Of a DNA stretch of 64,000 nt, positions 12,426 to 23,287 are shown piece after piece. The notes beneath the pieces are model-generated. The model was not told the origin of the DNA. It worked only from the letters and a program-made list of their open reading frames with translations, and ran no database searches. Origin of the DNA: Struthio camelus (Eukaryota > Chordata > Aves > Struthioniformes > Struthionidae); assembly GCF_040807025.1 (NCBI RefSeq), contig NC_090945.1:39239088-39303087 (forward strand), in the 5' to 3' direction. A program made the translations under genes and the position numbers. Positions within the stretch are counted from its first letter, which is position 1, and each line of letters opens with the position of its first letter.

Positions 12426-14288
12426 CTGCAGCAGGCGGCGGCCCGGCGGGGCGTGCTCGGGCAGGCGGCGGCGGTACACCGGCCGCTCGAAGACGGGCTC
12501 GTTGTCGTTGGCGTCCTCCACGCGCACGCTGAGGCGGCAGGAGGCGGCGCGCGGCGGGCGGCCGCCGTCCCGCGCCACCACGCGCAGCTCCAGCGCCGCC
12601 TGCCGCTCGCGGTCCAGGCGGCCGCGGGTGCTGACGGCGCCGCTGCGCGCGTCGATGCGCAGCAGCGCCAGGGCGGCGGGCTCGCCCTCCAGCGCGTAGC
12701 GCACCTCGGCGTTGGCGGAGCCCGGCTCGTCGGCGTCGAAGGCGCTGAGGCGGAGCACGGCGGTGCCGGGCGCGACGGCCTCGGAGACGGCGGCGCGGTA
12801 GTGCGGCTGCGGGAAGGCGGGCGCCTCGTCGTTGAGGTCGGCGACGCGCAGCAGCAGCGGCTCCTCGGCCGAGAGCGGCGGCGCGCCGCCGTCCGTGGCC
12901 ACCAGGCGCAGCGCGTAGAGGTCGCGGCTCTCGCGGTCCAGCGGCCCCGCCACGCACAGGAAGAAGACGCCGGCGGCGGCCCCGGCCCCGGCCCCGGCCC
13001 CGGCCGGCCGCAGGGCGAAGGCGCCCTCGCCGCCGCGCAGCGCCAGCGCGATGCCGCCGCCCGCCTCGCCGCCCTCGTCGGCGTCCGAGACGGAGACGCG
13101 GGCCACGTAGTCGCCGGGCCGCGCGCCCTCGGAGACCCGCGGGCCGCCGCTCTCGGTGAGGTAGAGCAGGCGGATGGCGGGGCGGTTGTCGTTCACGTCC
13201 AGCACGGCCACGGAGACCAGGGCGCTGGAGACCTCGGGCGGGGCGCCGCCGTCCCGCGCCTGCACGACGAGGCGGTGCAGGGCCCGCGCCTCGCGGTCCA
13301 GCGGGCGGCGGAGCCGCAGCACGCCGCTGCGCTCCTCCACCGCGAAGTAGCCGTCGGGGTCGCTCTGGCGCCGGTTGATGCTGTAGCGCACCTCGCCGTT
13401 GGCGCCCAGGTCGGGGTCGGTGGCCAGCAGGCGGCACACGGCCGTGCCCGGCGGCGCGTCCTCCCGCAGCCGCGCCCGGTACTCGGCCTGGCCGAAGGCG
13501 GGCGCGTTGTCGTTCTCGTCCAGCACCCGCACGGCCACCCGCAGGCGGCCGCGGCGCCGCGGGCTGCCGCCGTCCCACGCCTCCACCACCAGCCCGTGCG
13601 CCTCCGCCCGCTCCCGGTCCAGGCGCCGCAGCAGCACCAGGTCCAGCGGCTCCGGCGGGGCGCCCGGCGCCGGCCGCCCGTAGCGCAGCTGGAAGAGCGG
13701 CGGCTCCTCCGCGGCGCCGCCCTCCGCCAGCAGCGCGTAGCCCTGGGTGCCGAAGCGGCCGGCGTCGGGGTCGCGGGCGGCCGGCAGGCGGAAGGCGGTG
13801 CCGGGCGGGGTGAGCTCGGAGACGTTGAGCTGCAGCCAGGCCCGCGGGAAGCGCGGCGGGTGGTCGTTCACGTCGGTGACCGCGATCTCCACCTGCACCA
13901 TCTCGCCGCGCAGCGTGGCCGCCACGAAGCTGTAGCGCGCCCGGCGCTCCCGGTCCAGCCGCCGCGCCGTGCGGATGATGCCCGTGTCCGTCTGCACGTG
14001 GAAGTCCGCCAGCACCGCCGACTCCCCGCTCCCCTCCGACAGCAAGAAGCCGCCCGGCTGCGCCGCGCCCGGCGGCAGCCCCGCGCGGATGTCCCCCACC
14101 GGCGTCCCCGCCGGCAGCCCCTCGTCCACCGCCAGGCTGAGCTTGTACACCGGCGCCGCTCCGCCCGCCGCCGCCGCCGCCGCGCACAGCCACAGCCACA
14201 GCCGCACCAGCAGCGCCAGCGCCCTCCCCGACGGGGCGGACGGCGGGCACCTGCCGCTGCCGCCGCCGCCCGGGAGCCGCCGCGCCAT
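12426..14288 (-). CDS. DCHS2: Protocadherin-23 / dachsous cadherin 2, exon 1 (N-terminal part)
   Basis: This exon encodes the N-terminal 621 residues of a giant cadherin. Residues 22-45 form a Leu/Ala-rich signal peptide. Extracellular cadherin repeats follow, separated by calcium-binding linkers DVNDH (139), DENDN (257), DVNDN (364), DLNDE (484) and DANDN (592), with LDRE motifs in most repeats. Members of this family are single-pass membrane adhesion proteins of the Dachsous/Fat type that act in planar cell polarity. The start ATG at 14288-14286 has a strong context (A at -3, G at +4) and follows an in-frame TAG at 14303-14301. The exon ends at CTGCAG, donor GTGAGC from 12425, in phase 0; the open frame runs on 25 codons only as intron read-through. 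The remaining repeats, membrane segment and tail lie outside the window. Identity as DCHS2 rather than another large cadherin rests on synteny with PLRG1 and FGB. Coding GC content is extreme. Confidence 0.82.
12978..13007 (-). repeat. DCHS2: GGGGCC hexanucleotide repeat inside DCHS2 coding sequence
   Basis: Four perfect GGCCCC units on the plus strand (GGGGCC on the coding strand) and a partial fifth. They encode an alternating Ala-Gly run at about residues 429-440, within the fourth cadherin repeat. Orthologues would be expected to vary in length here. Confidence 0.9.
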
Positions 14289-14620
14289 GCTCCGCCGCCG
14301 CTAAGCCGGCATCGCGGGGCAGCCGCCCTCGCCCCGCCGCCGCGGAGGAGGAGGAGGAGGAAGCGCCGCCCGCCGCACCGCGGCCGGCAAGGACAAGCGT
14401 GCGCCGGGGCGGGGAGGGCGGCTCCCCACCGCCCCGCCCCGCCCCCGGCGTCCCCCGACGCCGCCGGGCCCCGCCGGGTGAGGGTCGCGCTGCACCGCTC
14501 TGCGGCCCGCCCTGAGCTGGGAGCGGGCGGGCTCTTGCAAAAATCGGTTTCTAGGGAGAGGCTGGCCGAGCTGCCCGGCAAGGACAGCGGTGACCGGAGC
14601 ACGAGCTACCTCGCAGTGCA
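14289..14620 (-). promoter_or_regulatory. DCHS2: DCHS2 5' flank and CpG island
   Basis: The CpG-dense island of exon 1 continues about 300 bp upstream of the start codon, with GC boxes (for example CCCCGCCCC near 14435-14450) and no convincing TATA box. It is the likely start region of DCHS2 transcription. CpG density drops sharply after about 14620. Confidence 0.6.
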
Positions 14621-16914
14621 GACGCGTGCCTCATCACGGAGGAGAATGGAAATCACGTGCAAGCCTGCAAGGACAAACGGGTTTATTACACTCAGCGAGG
14701 ATTTCTCTCTCCTTAATATTCTGGTCCTCATTTGCCACGAAGAGGCTTGCTCTTTATCCTAGTATTATTAGGTCAGTAAATAGCACAAAGCACGGCAGGG
14801 GAGCATTTACCAGAAATAAGCTTTCAGTAAGAGCTTCCATCAGCTTCAGTGGGACCAACATTTCCTTCCTTTTTCACTGTTCTTGACTCCCATATCTCAC
14901 TGGGAGCGCTGTAAGGATGAATTCGAGTTTCTTTAGTGACAATGATAGCACTTATATGATGCTGTATGTTAAGTACCAGACATCCATCTTTCCATGAAAG
15001 CTAAGTTAAAACAGTTACAGGTCTCATGCTCTTCCCACTGGTCCTTTACCACACTTAATTTCACTGTTTCTGGCAACAGTCCTGATGGTCAAAGAAAAAC
15101 ATACACATCCTTATCAGACAAGTGAAATCAAGGCAAAGAAAAGAAAGTGACAGGAGGAGTTACTATAGCAAGGTCCTCTTCCATGCCAAGGCACTTGGGA
15201 GGACAGCTGTTTTGCTACTTGCCACCTTTTCATGCCTAGGAGGAACTACCCAAGTACCACTCCTAGAGCACCAATACCCCAAGGAAGGGGGAGCAAAGCT
15301 GCTGTAACAGCCCTTCAAATATCCACTTAGGGGAGGAGAGGGGGAAGAGAGAGAGTTTTTTTTTTCCCCAACATCGTTACAACCTAACAATTCAATGTAT
15401 CCAGGTAAAAGAGGTAATCCATTTCTAAAATAAGTGCAGAAGTCTGCCTGTCCACAGGTGTGCGAGGGGAGACACAAGATCTTTGTATCTGACTTGCCTC
15501 CTTACATAGATAGCGCTAAGCAAAAACTAGATTTTTGTCAGATCTTCTTAGACACAGTAAAACATTCTGACAAAGTCCCTGTATATTTATATACTATCAT
15601 AATTACAAGCATAGAGGCAAGAAGGAAACGCCGAGGCCCTTGCCAGTTCCATTCATATTCATTGAGAAAACACATGGATTCTCCCCAAGTCACAGATGTT
15701 CAATATGAAAATGCCTGAATTCCACTGAATCACAGCAAGTTCGGAAAAACAGCCATGTCCCATGCAGTCACTAAGAAAACATGTGAATCATGTTCAATCA
15801 GGCACATTTACTGAGGAACTAAACAAAACCTGCTGTTGCCAAGCTCAGGCACTGCCTAAAGAGCACAGTTCTGTATTCAGATACCAGCAGAGAAAAATAA
15901 GATGGAGTAACTTGTCTGTGGTTCTGGCAGTACTAATGCATAATAGTCTTTGTATTTTGCAAGGCCCAGGCACTTTCAGTTTTATATCAAGTCAAGTCAC
16001 GTAAAAACACTGCCCAACTACGGCATGTTTCCACAAATACTGTATCTTCAGACACTAGAGATGTTCTGTCTACTTAAAGCATCAGCCTTATCTCGTAAGC
16101 ATTCCTCCAGCTTGTCTTTCTGCCTTTTTCTGAGCTTTTCCCTCTTTTCTCTATTCCCTCCCTTAAACTTTTTCACTCCCTTTTACTGTGTTCATGACCT
16201 CATTCCTTTTCTTCTGCAAATCACAAACAGAACTTTCTAAATGTTAAGGAGATGTTTGCAGACTCCTGGATATATTTAGCTACCCCTGCTGTTCCCTGTC
16301 AGTGACATATTGACCTACACGAAAAACAGAAGATGCAGCACACGAGAGCTAGAGAAAAGCTGCCAGGGGGCAGTCATTCTAAAGGAAATAAGGGTGCAAA
16401 GTTTTAGTGCACTAGCCAACTCTGACCTCCTAAACAGATCACTTTTGCAATAAAGACACTTGCAAGCTACTTACATTTACAAAGACTTATCATGTCCAAA
16501 GGTGACAGAAGAGCATACCACGCATTTGCATCTTCACAAATGACTTAGCGCATTTAGACATACCTTTGATGGACAGCAAGAGATGTTGGCTAGAGCACGC
16601 TAAACAGCACCCTCAGTTAGAAGTAATGGCTACTTTAACTGCCCTCCCAGCCCTTTCCTGGAGGTGGCCTCTCCTGACTCCAAAGGCAGATGAATGACAT
16701 GTGAAATGATTTCCAAACCATTGATGTTTCCAGCCCTGCCTCTTCAGGCAACCCTAAATTGGCATTGCTCTACTTTACTATGCTAGAGAGTAAACTATGC
16801 TATCAGGTGCAACTTGATATGCCATTCCAGCTGTCCCTGGGGCAGGGACCCACCCTCCAGGAAAGAAGCAAGGAAGGAAACTCAGAGGTGATAGCTGTAT
16901 CAGCTGCTCAAATT

Positions 16915-16971
16915 TAATCCGCCCCTATTTGTAAATCAATGTTTGCTGTAGTTTAATCCTCCCTGGATTAA
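16915..16971. promoter_or_regulatory. cluster of bicoid-class homeodomain motifs
   Basis: TAATCC occurs at 16915-16920. A perfect 7-bp inverted pair follows, TTAATCC (16953-16959), five bases, GGATTAA (16965-16971). TAATCC is the known core for OTX/PITX/CRX-type homeodomains. Enhancer function is inferred only. Confidence 0.3.
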
Positions 16972-19819
16972 TTGTAAATTCTTCCTCCTTCAAGGAGAAT
17001 TAAACAACAACAAACTAAAGCTGTGGCAAGATGTTAGAGCACAAAGGATGGCTGAAACAGAAATAATGTTATTGTAACTGTGAAGGCCTGTCACTGTTAG
17101 AATTAATTCTACCTACAAACCTTGTTTTGCCTATGCAACAGCTGTGGCAGCTTAAGATGTGACCCTCCCACGCTCAGATATACATAGCCGAGGTGGTAAA
17201 GCAGCATGACTTTCTTTTCCACAGCAAAGTCAGCTTGCTTGCTTAGTGCATACCATCTTCAGCAACAGCAGTTTAAGTCCAATCAGCTGAATTGGTACTG
17301 ATGCAGGGTGGGAGCGCTACAAAAATCCATTCCAGCACTCATCAGATAGGTGGTAGCAGCTAGCTGAGGGCAGGGAATGGTTGAACTGCTCCAGACAGAA
17401 CTAAAGAAAAGGAAAAAAAAAAAAATCTTTCCATGAGGTTATTTCCTGTACTGTTTGAAGACAGTGTGCTCTCAGCTAGTTGTTAGTGCCTTTCAGCCAG
17501 CAGGCACACTTCTGTTTCTGCCTACCAGGTGGTATTCGTTGATCCTCTCTGGGTTTAGTTTTAAGGACAAAGATTAGATTAAGCCACACTTATATGACGC
17601 TTTCTGTTAAATGCTTTCCGTTAACCCAGTGACTTTTTCCAACAGTGGATTATGGAGATCTCAGATAAACCACCCTGCTGGCAAGACTGTGGGGTGAGGA
17701 AGCACTAATATCTTCAATTATTGCAGCTGGATGTAAGAAAGCATGTCTGTCTTCAGCCTTACTGGCTGGGGTCACCATGGATATTCAGCCTGGAATACGT
17801 GATGTATGGAGAAAGCGTTAACTTTGCACATCATCAGGTGTTTCATTATTTATAGATCCCCAGGTACATGTATATTGATTTCAGCAACACCTCTTTGAAG
17901 GACTGTCAGCTGCACAAGATTTGCTGGTGACCAAATGCAGGCTAGTCACAGTTACTACAATAAAAAGCTATGTGTAGGACTGGTTTTCTTATAAGTTCAG
18001 CAAAAGGTAGTTAAAGTGATTTTTTTGCTAGAAGCCAAAAAAACTCTCATTCACAAACTGATTTGCGAAACTCATTTTGCTGTAGAATAGGTGCTTAGCC
18101 TTCTCTGATCAAGAAATATTTTGCGTTTTAGTTCCAAGTGTACTGTGACGCCTTCACTCTGTCTGGGGAGTGGGTATTGCTGACGCCTTCTGTGTGCGAT
18201 TATTTCAGAATTTGTCCCTCAGATATAACCATCTCTACTCCACACTTGCCCAATTGCAAAATGGAGCGTCATGTCTCTTGTCAAGTGTGTTGTTCCTAGC
18301 TGCCTGGCAGACAGTGGTGGGGTTCACCAAACAGCCTCCTCCTGGCTTACTAGAGGAAAAGTAGCAGTGTCGCATGTGCTTTACCTCAGGACCACAGAGA
18401 ACTCGCAGTTCAAATATATTTACAAAAAAATCAGAGCTCAAGCATATTTGGATCTGCCTGAAAACTTGGAATGTGTTTATCATTTCACACGGTACTATTC
18501 CCACTGCCCCCAGCAGGATGAAGACACTTTTCCCTCTATGGATAATACATACACCTGATTCTTTTTCTATGAAAGAAGCTTATGGAAAATTGAGGTGAAA
18601 TATGAAAATAAATATTAACAAAATTAAATGAAATTGTGCAAGATACATGATCAGTCAGATTGAGGCTCTATTTGTTGAGTATTTTTAAATACATTTATAA
18701 GCTGAGACACAGATTTTCTTACTCTATCAGTAGGATTTATGCAAAAGTAAAAGTTCCTATTTTAAATTGCTTTTCACTTCCCTATGTGGTTTGCAATGTA
18801 TATCACAATTAATATATTATTAAATTATGTTTAAATCAGAGGGCATGCTGCTTTCTTTTGCTGTTATTCTAAAAAATTGATGCAGGTTTGAAGCAACCCC
18901 TTTTAAGATGGAGAGGAGTTCACTCTTGTGGGCTAGGCAATAAGCACACACAATCTTTCAGCCACGTGGATTACATTTCACAAAGTCTTTTGCCATCTGC
19001 CTACAACTGCTGAATCCAAAGTACAGCGATCTCTGTAAAACCTGGAGGTGAACTCCAGAAAGCCTGATAAGAAATAATCCCAGGTCAGGTTTGATACTAT
19101 AATGTCCCTGACTACTGTATTGAAGTTTCACCTAAGATTAGGCATGTTGTTTTGACTCATCTTTCTTTCCACATAACGGATGACAACCTGCAATCAGATC
19201 CATTAGAACAGGCCAGTGTGTCCACCGGTCACCTTCTGTGTGCACATGGGAGAGGAAGAACAAACGCAGAGAAAAGAGATGGCCATGAGAAACAGCAGGA
19301 TTTAGTCCTGTTCATCTGATGTGTTTGTAATCCGAACTGCAGATGAACACCAAAAGTACGTAATGACCAGACATGGTTCCAGGAGCTCTAAATCCACAGA
19401 TAATCTTCATCCTGATGCAGCCTCTCGGCTCAGGGATATGAGTGCAACACCAGAGAAGTCATTTCATACCTACAGGATATGATATCCCAACATTTCATAC
19501 GCTTCTAAAAATCTAAATGTATATAAACTTTGAAAAGCAAGACTTGGCTGAAAACAAGCAAAATGAAACCATTACAACCCTATCGAAAGACACAAGTCAT
19601 AAAATATTGGATTGCTCTAAACTATCTCTTCCCAAATTTCCCATCAGAGACTTAATTTAGCCAGCATTAACTTTGGTTAACTTTTTACACAGCATCACTA
19701 CTGGTGCCAGCAAGTCAAAATACAGTAGTTGGAAGTTAGAAGCCAGAGTTCGAACTGCAAACAAGATGCAAATAGTAGGAATGATTGCAACAGAACACTG
19801 TAGGATATGATGCATTTGC

Positions 19820-19975
19820 TGTCACTTGGAGTCTTTAAATCAAGATGTCTAACAGATATGTTCTATTTCAACCACAAATTGCAGGGCTTTAGGCAGGAAT
19901 TACCAAGTAAAATGAAGTCAGACTAAATGATTAGAATGTTCCTTTCTGGCTTTCAAATCTATGAAAATCCAGTTT
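19820..19975 (+). mobile_element. CR1 LINE 3' end fragment
   Basis: The segment reads like the 3' untranslated tail of avian CR1 elements. It has a TGGAGTCTTTAAATCAAG-type block, then a GACTAAATGATT block, then a TTCCTTTC...TCTATGAAAA terminus. It is diverged and carries no reverse-transcriptase frame, so it is a dead 5'-truncated copy. The subfamily cannot be set by eye. Confidence 0.6.
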
Positions 19976-22139
19976 CCCAGGGCAGCTGCCCTCACCACAG
20001 AAGAACAGCCCACACAGCATGCTGGAGATCTGGAAACCTACTGCTATCACTTCATCAGTTTAAGTCCCTGCTGAGGACTCAAGCTTGTGGCACTGAAAGG
20101 AGAGAAGGTCGACATATAAAGCTGTATCTTAATATGCTAAGCCATTATGCCAGCTGATTCCCTTCCTGTTTTGAGCTAAGTAATTATTTAAAATAGCTAT
20201 GAATCAGAAAAGGACTTTGCCTTTAAAACTAGAATATACTGTAATCCCTGTGTGAATCAAGGCCCTTGCCTATTTTCACACGCACAGAAAAAAATTAAGA
20301 GCAACTAATTCACCAGGAGTTTTTGAACCTTTGCACTCCTTTTCCAGATAATAATTTCTTAAGGAATTTGAATGCCTGAATCTTGGCTGCTGTGCTCCAA
20401 ATGACACTATCACAATTATAACTCTAAAAGGTTTGCCTCTTTTCTTAAATAGCCTATTAAAAAAAGGAACATAAATACACAAGAACAAAGAGATCCTCCT
20501 TTTTCCAGTTCGCAAGGGCTCCGACCTGCTGATTTTCAGGGCACACCGTATTATGCAGTACTGTGCATTTCTTCATGAAGGTGACAGCTAAAGGTGTGGC
20601 TGGATGGGGTGAAACCCTCCAGAGGCCAGAGGGAATCGACGTTTGCATTACATTTTGTAGCAGGTTTATTTTTGTTGGCAGCTGGAAGTAAACAGCTGTT
20701 TAGCTAATTATGCCTATTTCATTTCAATAACTGGTTGGGGAACACCTAACAGTTTTTCAACAGCCACCCATTTTTACTATATGGGAAAATACATTTGTGC
20801 AGATCCTAATTAGTGGATCCTATTTGCTTGAAATTAAGCCAAACGCATGTGCTGGAGACATAAGTCAACAGCCCATATTAATTTAAGACATATAAGCAGA
20901 TATTCAACAGCAGGGCATTTGAATCGTCCCTATTTTCAGGCATGCCAGAGTCTAAAAGCAGGTCTTCTGCCGGCTTCCTCCAGCCACTCCATATCTGTAG
21001 GAGGAACCTTATTTTTATGGTGCTTTCCCTCAATTATCCAAGCTCCTCATCCTTTTTAGTGATATTATCTTTACAGAATCTTTATGGGGTGAAGAAGGTT
21101 CATTATCGCCATTCCATACAAGGGAGAGAGAAGCACATAGACATTCGATTACTTGTCCGGAGGGCATAAGTGCACCACACGATGGACAGAGCCCTGAAGA
21201 CTGCTGGGCAGACTTCAGACTGCTGAGTCTGCTCTTCAGCTGAAGATGTCACAGCTACACCCTCAGAGTGCCAAGCCTGAAGTAACAGACCTATATGGCA
21301 GGTTATATCCCAGAAAACTCCCAACTATCTCACCATCACAGCTTCTAGAGCAAAGCTTGTACTTTTTCAGAGCATGAATGTATTGGTATGAGGAGCCCCC
21401 GCGCAGCCTGCTAACTCGGCGGTGTCCCCAGGCACACGGGCAGTCAGCAACAGACCCTGCCTCTCCCCAGCCCCAAGGTGTTGCCTTGAAACTTGTTTTT
21501 CCTTGCTTGCTTTTCTCAGCCTGTTCTAGCTGTACTTGGTCACTGACCTTTTCTCCTGGTGAGCTTAGGAATAAAATCACATAGGCTTTTACCAAATTCA
21601 GCTAGGTATATTCTGCTCCATATTTAGCTAGGTGTGTATATATAGAGGTATATTTTAGGGAATTCTACCATCAGACACTGTAATAATCTGAAAGCTTGAG
21701 ATACCAGAGTCACAGCAGTAGTTTTAAAGTTTCAAGCACCAAGACCCCAGTATTTCCCAAAGCAGATTGCTCCCCAAGATAGAGCTGCCAGTGAAATCTC
21801 TTCTCTAACCTCTTTTCATTGTTCCTAGTCACGTTCCTGAACGCTCACCTTCTCGACTTTATTACTTTTAACTGCTTTTGGGCTATCGTGTTTTCATACA
21901 CCATTCAGCAACAGATAGAGAGAGCAGTGTTTGTATTTCACAGCACGTGCAACCGTAACGATAGGAAGGAGAAATTTCTGCTAAGCACGGCTTTAAGGTA
22001 AACTTTGGTGACATACTTGGAGGAAAGAAGAAGACTGGTAAGCATCTGTAAAGGGAAAGCAGTACTTCTAAAGCCACAGGTAACGTATAAGGAACGCGAC
22101 TACACCCCTCCGGCAGCAGGTTAGTTCCAGCCGCCACAG

Positions 22140-22620
22140 CCCCACCTCTAACGGCCCCACCCCCCGCCCCTCAACGGCCGCCCCTCCCCAACGGCCGCCC
22201 CTCACGGCTCCGCCCTACCGCTAACGGCCGGGCCCCACCCCTAACGGCCGGCCCCTAGCGCAGGCCGCCGCGTCTCCAGGGGAAATAGGGAAAAGCGGCA
22301 GCTTGCCAGGCGAGGCCAGGTGGTTGGTGACACGGAACAGAATGATGTGGCGCCCTCCGTGGAACCTGGATGTTTTTATCGTCTCCAGCTCTGTCTGCTG
22401 CTCGCTGCTGGGCGGTGGGGAGGGAAGCATCCGTGACCACGGGGCGGCAGGAGTCGCTGGGGACTGCAGGTATTTTCCTGGGTCTGGGAGTGGTTCGCAA
22501 CATCCCCGCTGATGCTAAAGAAAACAGCACACGTGAAAGTGCGCCTGTGAGGTGCAATACAAGGTCTCTCTCGGGCTCAAATCTCAGTTTGCAGCCATAG
22601 AAAAAAACACGTTGCCAGCA
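22140..22620. promoter_or_regulatory. isolated GC-rich, CpG-containing island
   Basis: A GC-rich block of about 0.4-0.5 kb stands in AT-rich intergenic DNA, some 8 kb from DCHS2 exon 1 and 14 kb from the PLRG1 3' end. Its first 110 bp is an irregular tandem array of (C/T)AACGGCC motifs at 22149, 22172, 22189, 22222 and 22242, separated by C-rich spacers. It could be a promoter of an unannotated noncoding RNA or an alternative DCHS2 promoter. No coding frame is convincing. A decayed minisatellite is the other reading. Confidence 0.4.
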
Positions 22621-23129
22621 TGAGCTCATGACACAGTGATCTCTCTCCGAACACCCATCTTGGCTTATGCGCTTGGAGCAGTTTGATATTTTCTCTGCAG
22701 CTGAGTCATGCGATATTTCACTTCACTCTTCATCAAGAACCAGGAGGGGTCCATATTGCAATGGAACGAAAAAAATAACAGCAGTTTTAATTTAACATCC
22801 ATTTCTTTTATGAGAAGGCCTTTTAAAATGACAGCCGCGATTTTTATGTTCATACACAATGAAATTCTTTGACTAATACATTCTCTGTAAGGGGAAGAGT
22901 TCAGGTCTGTCTTTTCTCTTTTTCTTTTCTCTGTCTGTTGTAAAAGAAGAACTGCTCTCAGTTGTTGACACAGACTGTCAGGATTTCATTGCACCAAACA
23001 GATTGTTGGCAGTAAGTGGGAAGGTAAAACAAATTAATCTACACAGAAATAACAGTTTAGACTTTAAGAAGTGGCCTTCATTTGGCTGTCCTAAACTCTT
23101 TACAGATGTGAATGAATTAAGCTTTGTGA

Positions 23130-23212
23130 CAAGCTGCCAGACAGGTAAGCAGAGTGTGCACATTTCATTCCCAAGCCCAGAAAGCACCTGACCTGTCCAA
23201 GGTCAGAGAGAA
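23130..23212 (-). mobile_element. possible MIR-type SINE fragment
   Basis: The CCTGTCCAAGGTCAGAGAG stretch resembles the reverse complement of the conserved MIR core (CTGTGTGACCTTGGGCAAG). It is short and diverged and directly abuts the palindromic element at 23219. Confidence 0.3.
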
Positions 23213-23218
23213 CGCACC

Positions 23219-23287
23219 TGATCCAAAATCTGCTGAAGTCAATAAAAGGATTTCCTGTGACTTCAAGGGGTTTTGAGCTGAGACCTA
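23219..23287. repeat. palindromic interspersed repeat
   Basis: An imperfect inverted repeat is centred near 23250. The left arm contains CTGCTGAAGTCAAT and the right arm contains TGACTTCAAGGGG, flanked by CCAAAAT and GTTTTGAG. The same design occurs at 25316-25386. I recall such GAAGTCAATGG palindromes as common in sauropsid genomes, but I cannot assign a family name. Confidence 0.45.

Larger units (their letters stand above)
14621..22139. other. intergenic DNA upstream of DCHS2
   Basis: AT-rich sequence with no recognisable gene on either strand. Open frames are short and resemble nothing I know. Items listed separately are a homeodomain-type motif cluster at 16915-16971 and a CR1 3' end at 19820-19975. 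Confidence 0.55.

Noticed and set aside
12202-14250. 682-codon minus-strand frame overlapping DCHS2
   Set aside because: It is the wrong frame of the same exon; the product is Arg/Ala/Gly-rich with no domain.
12453-14762. 769-codon open frame on the plus strand across DCHS2 exon 1
   Set aside because: It is an antisense by-product of extreme GC content. The product is low-complexity Ala/Arg/Gly/Gln, while the minus strand encodes clear cadherin repeats.
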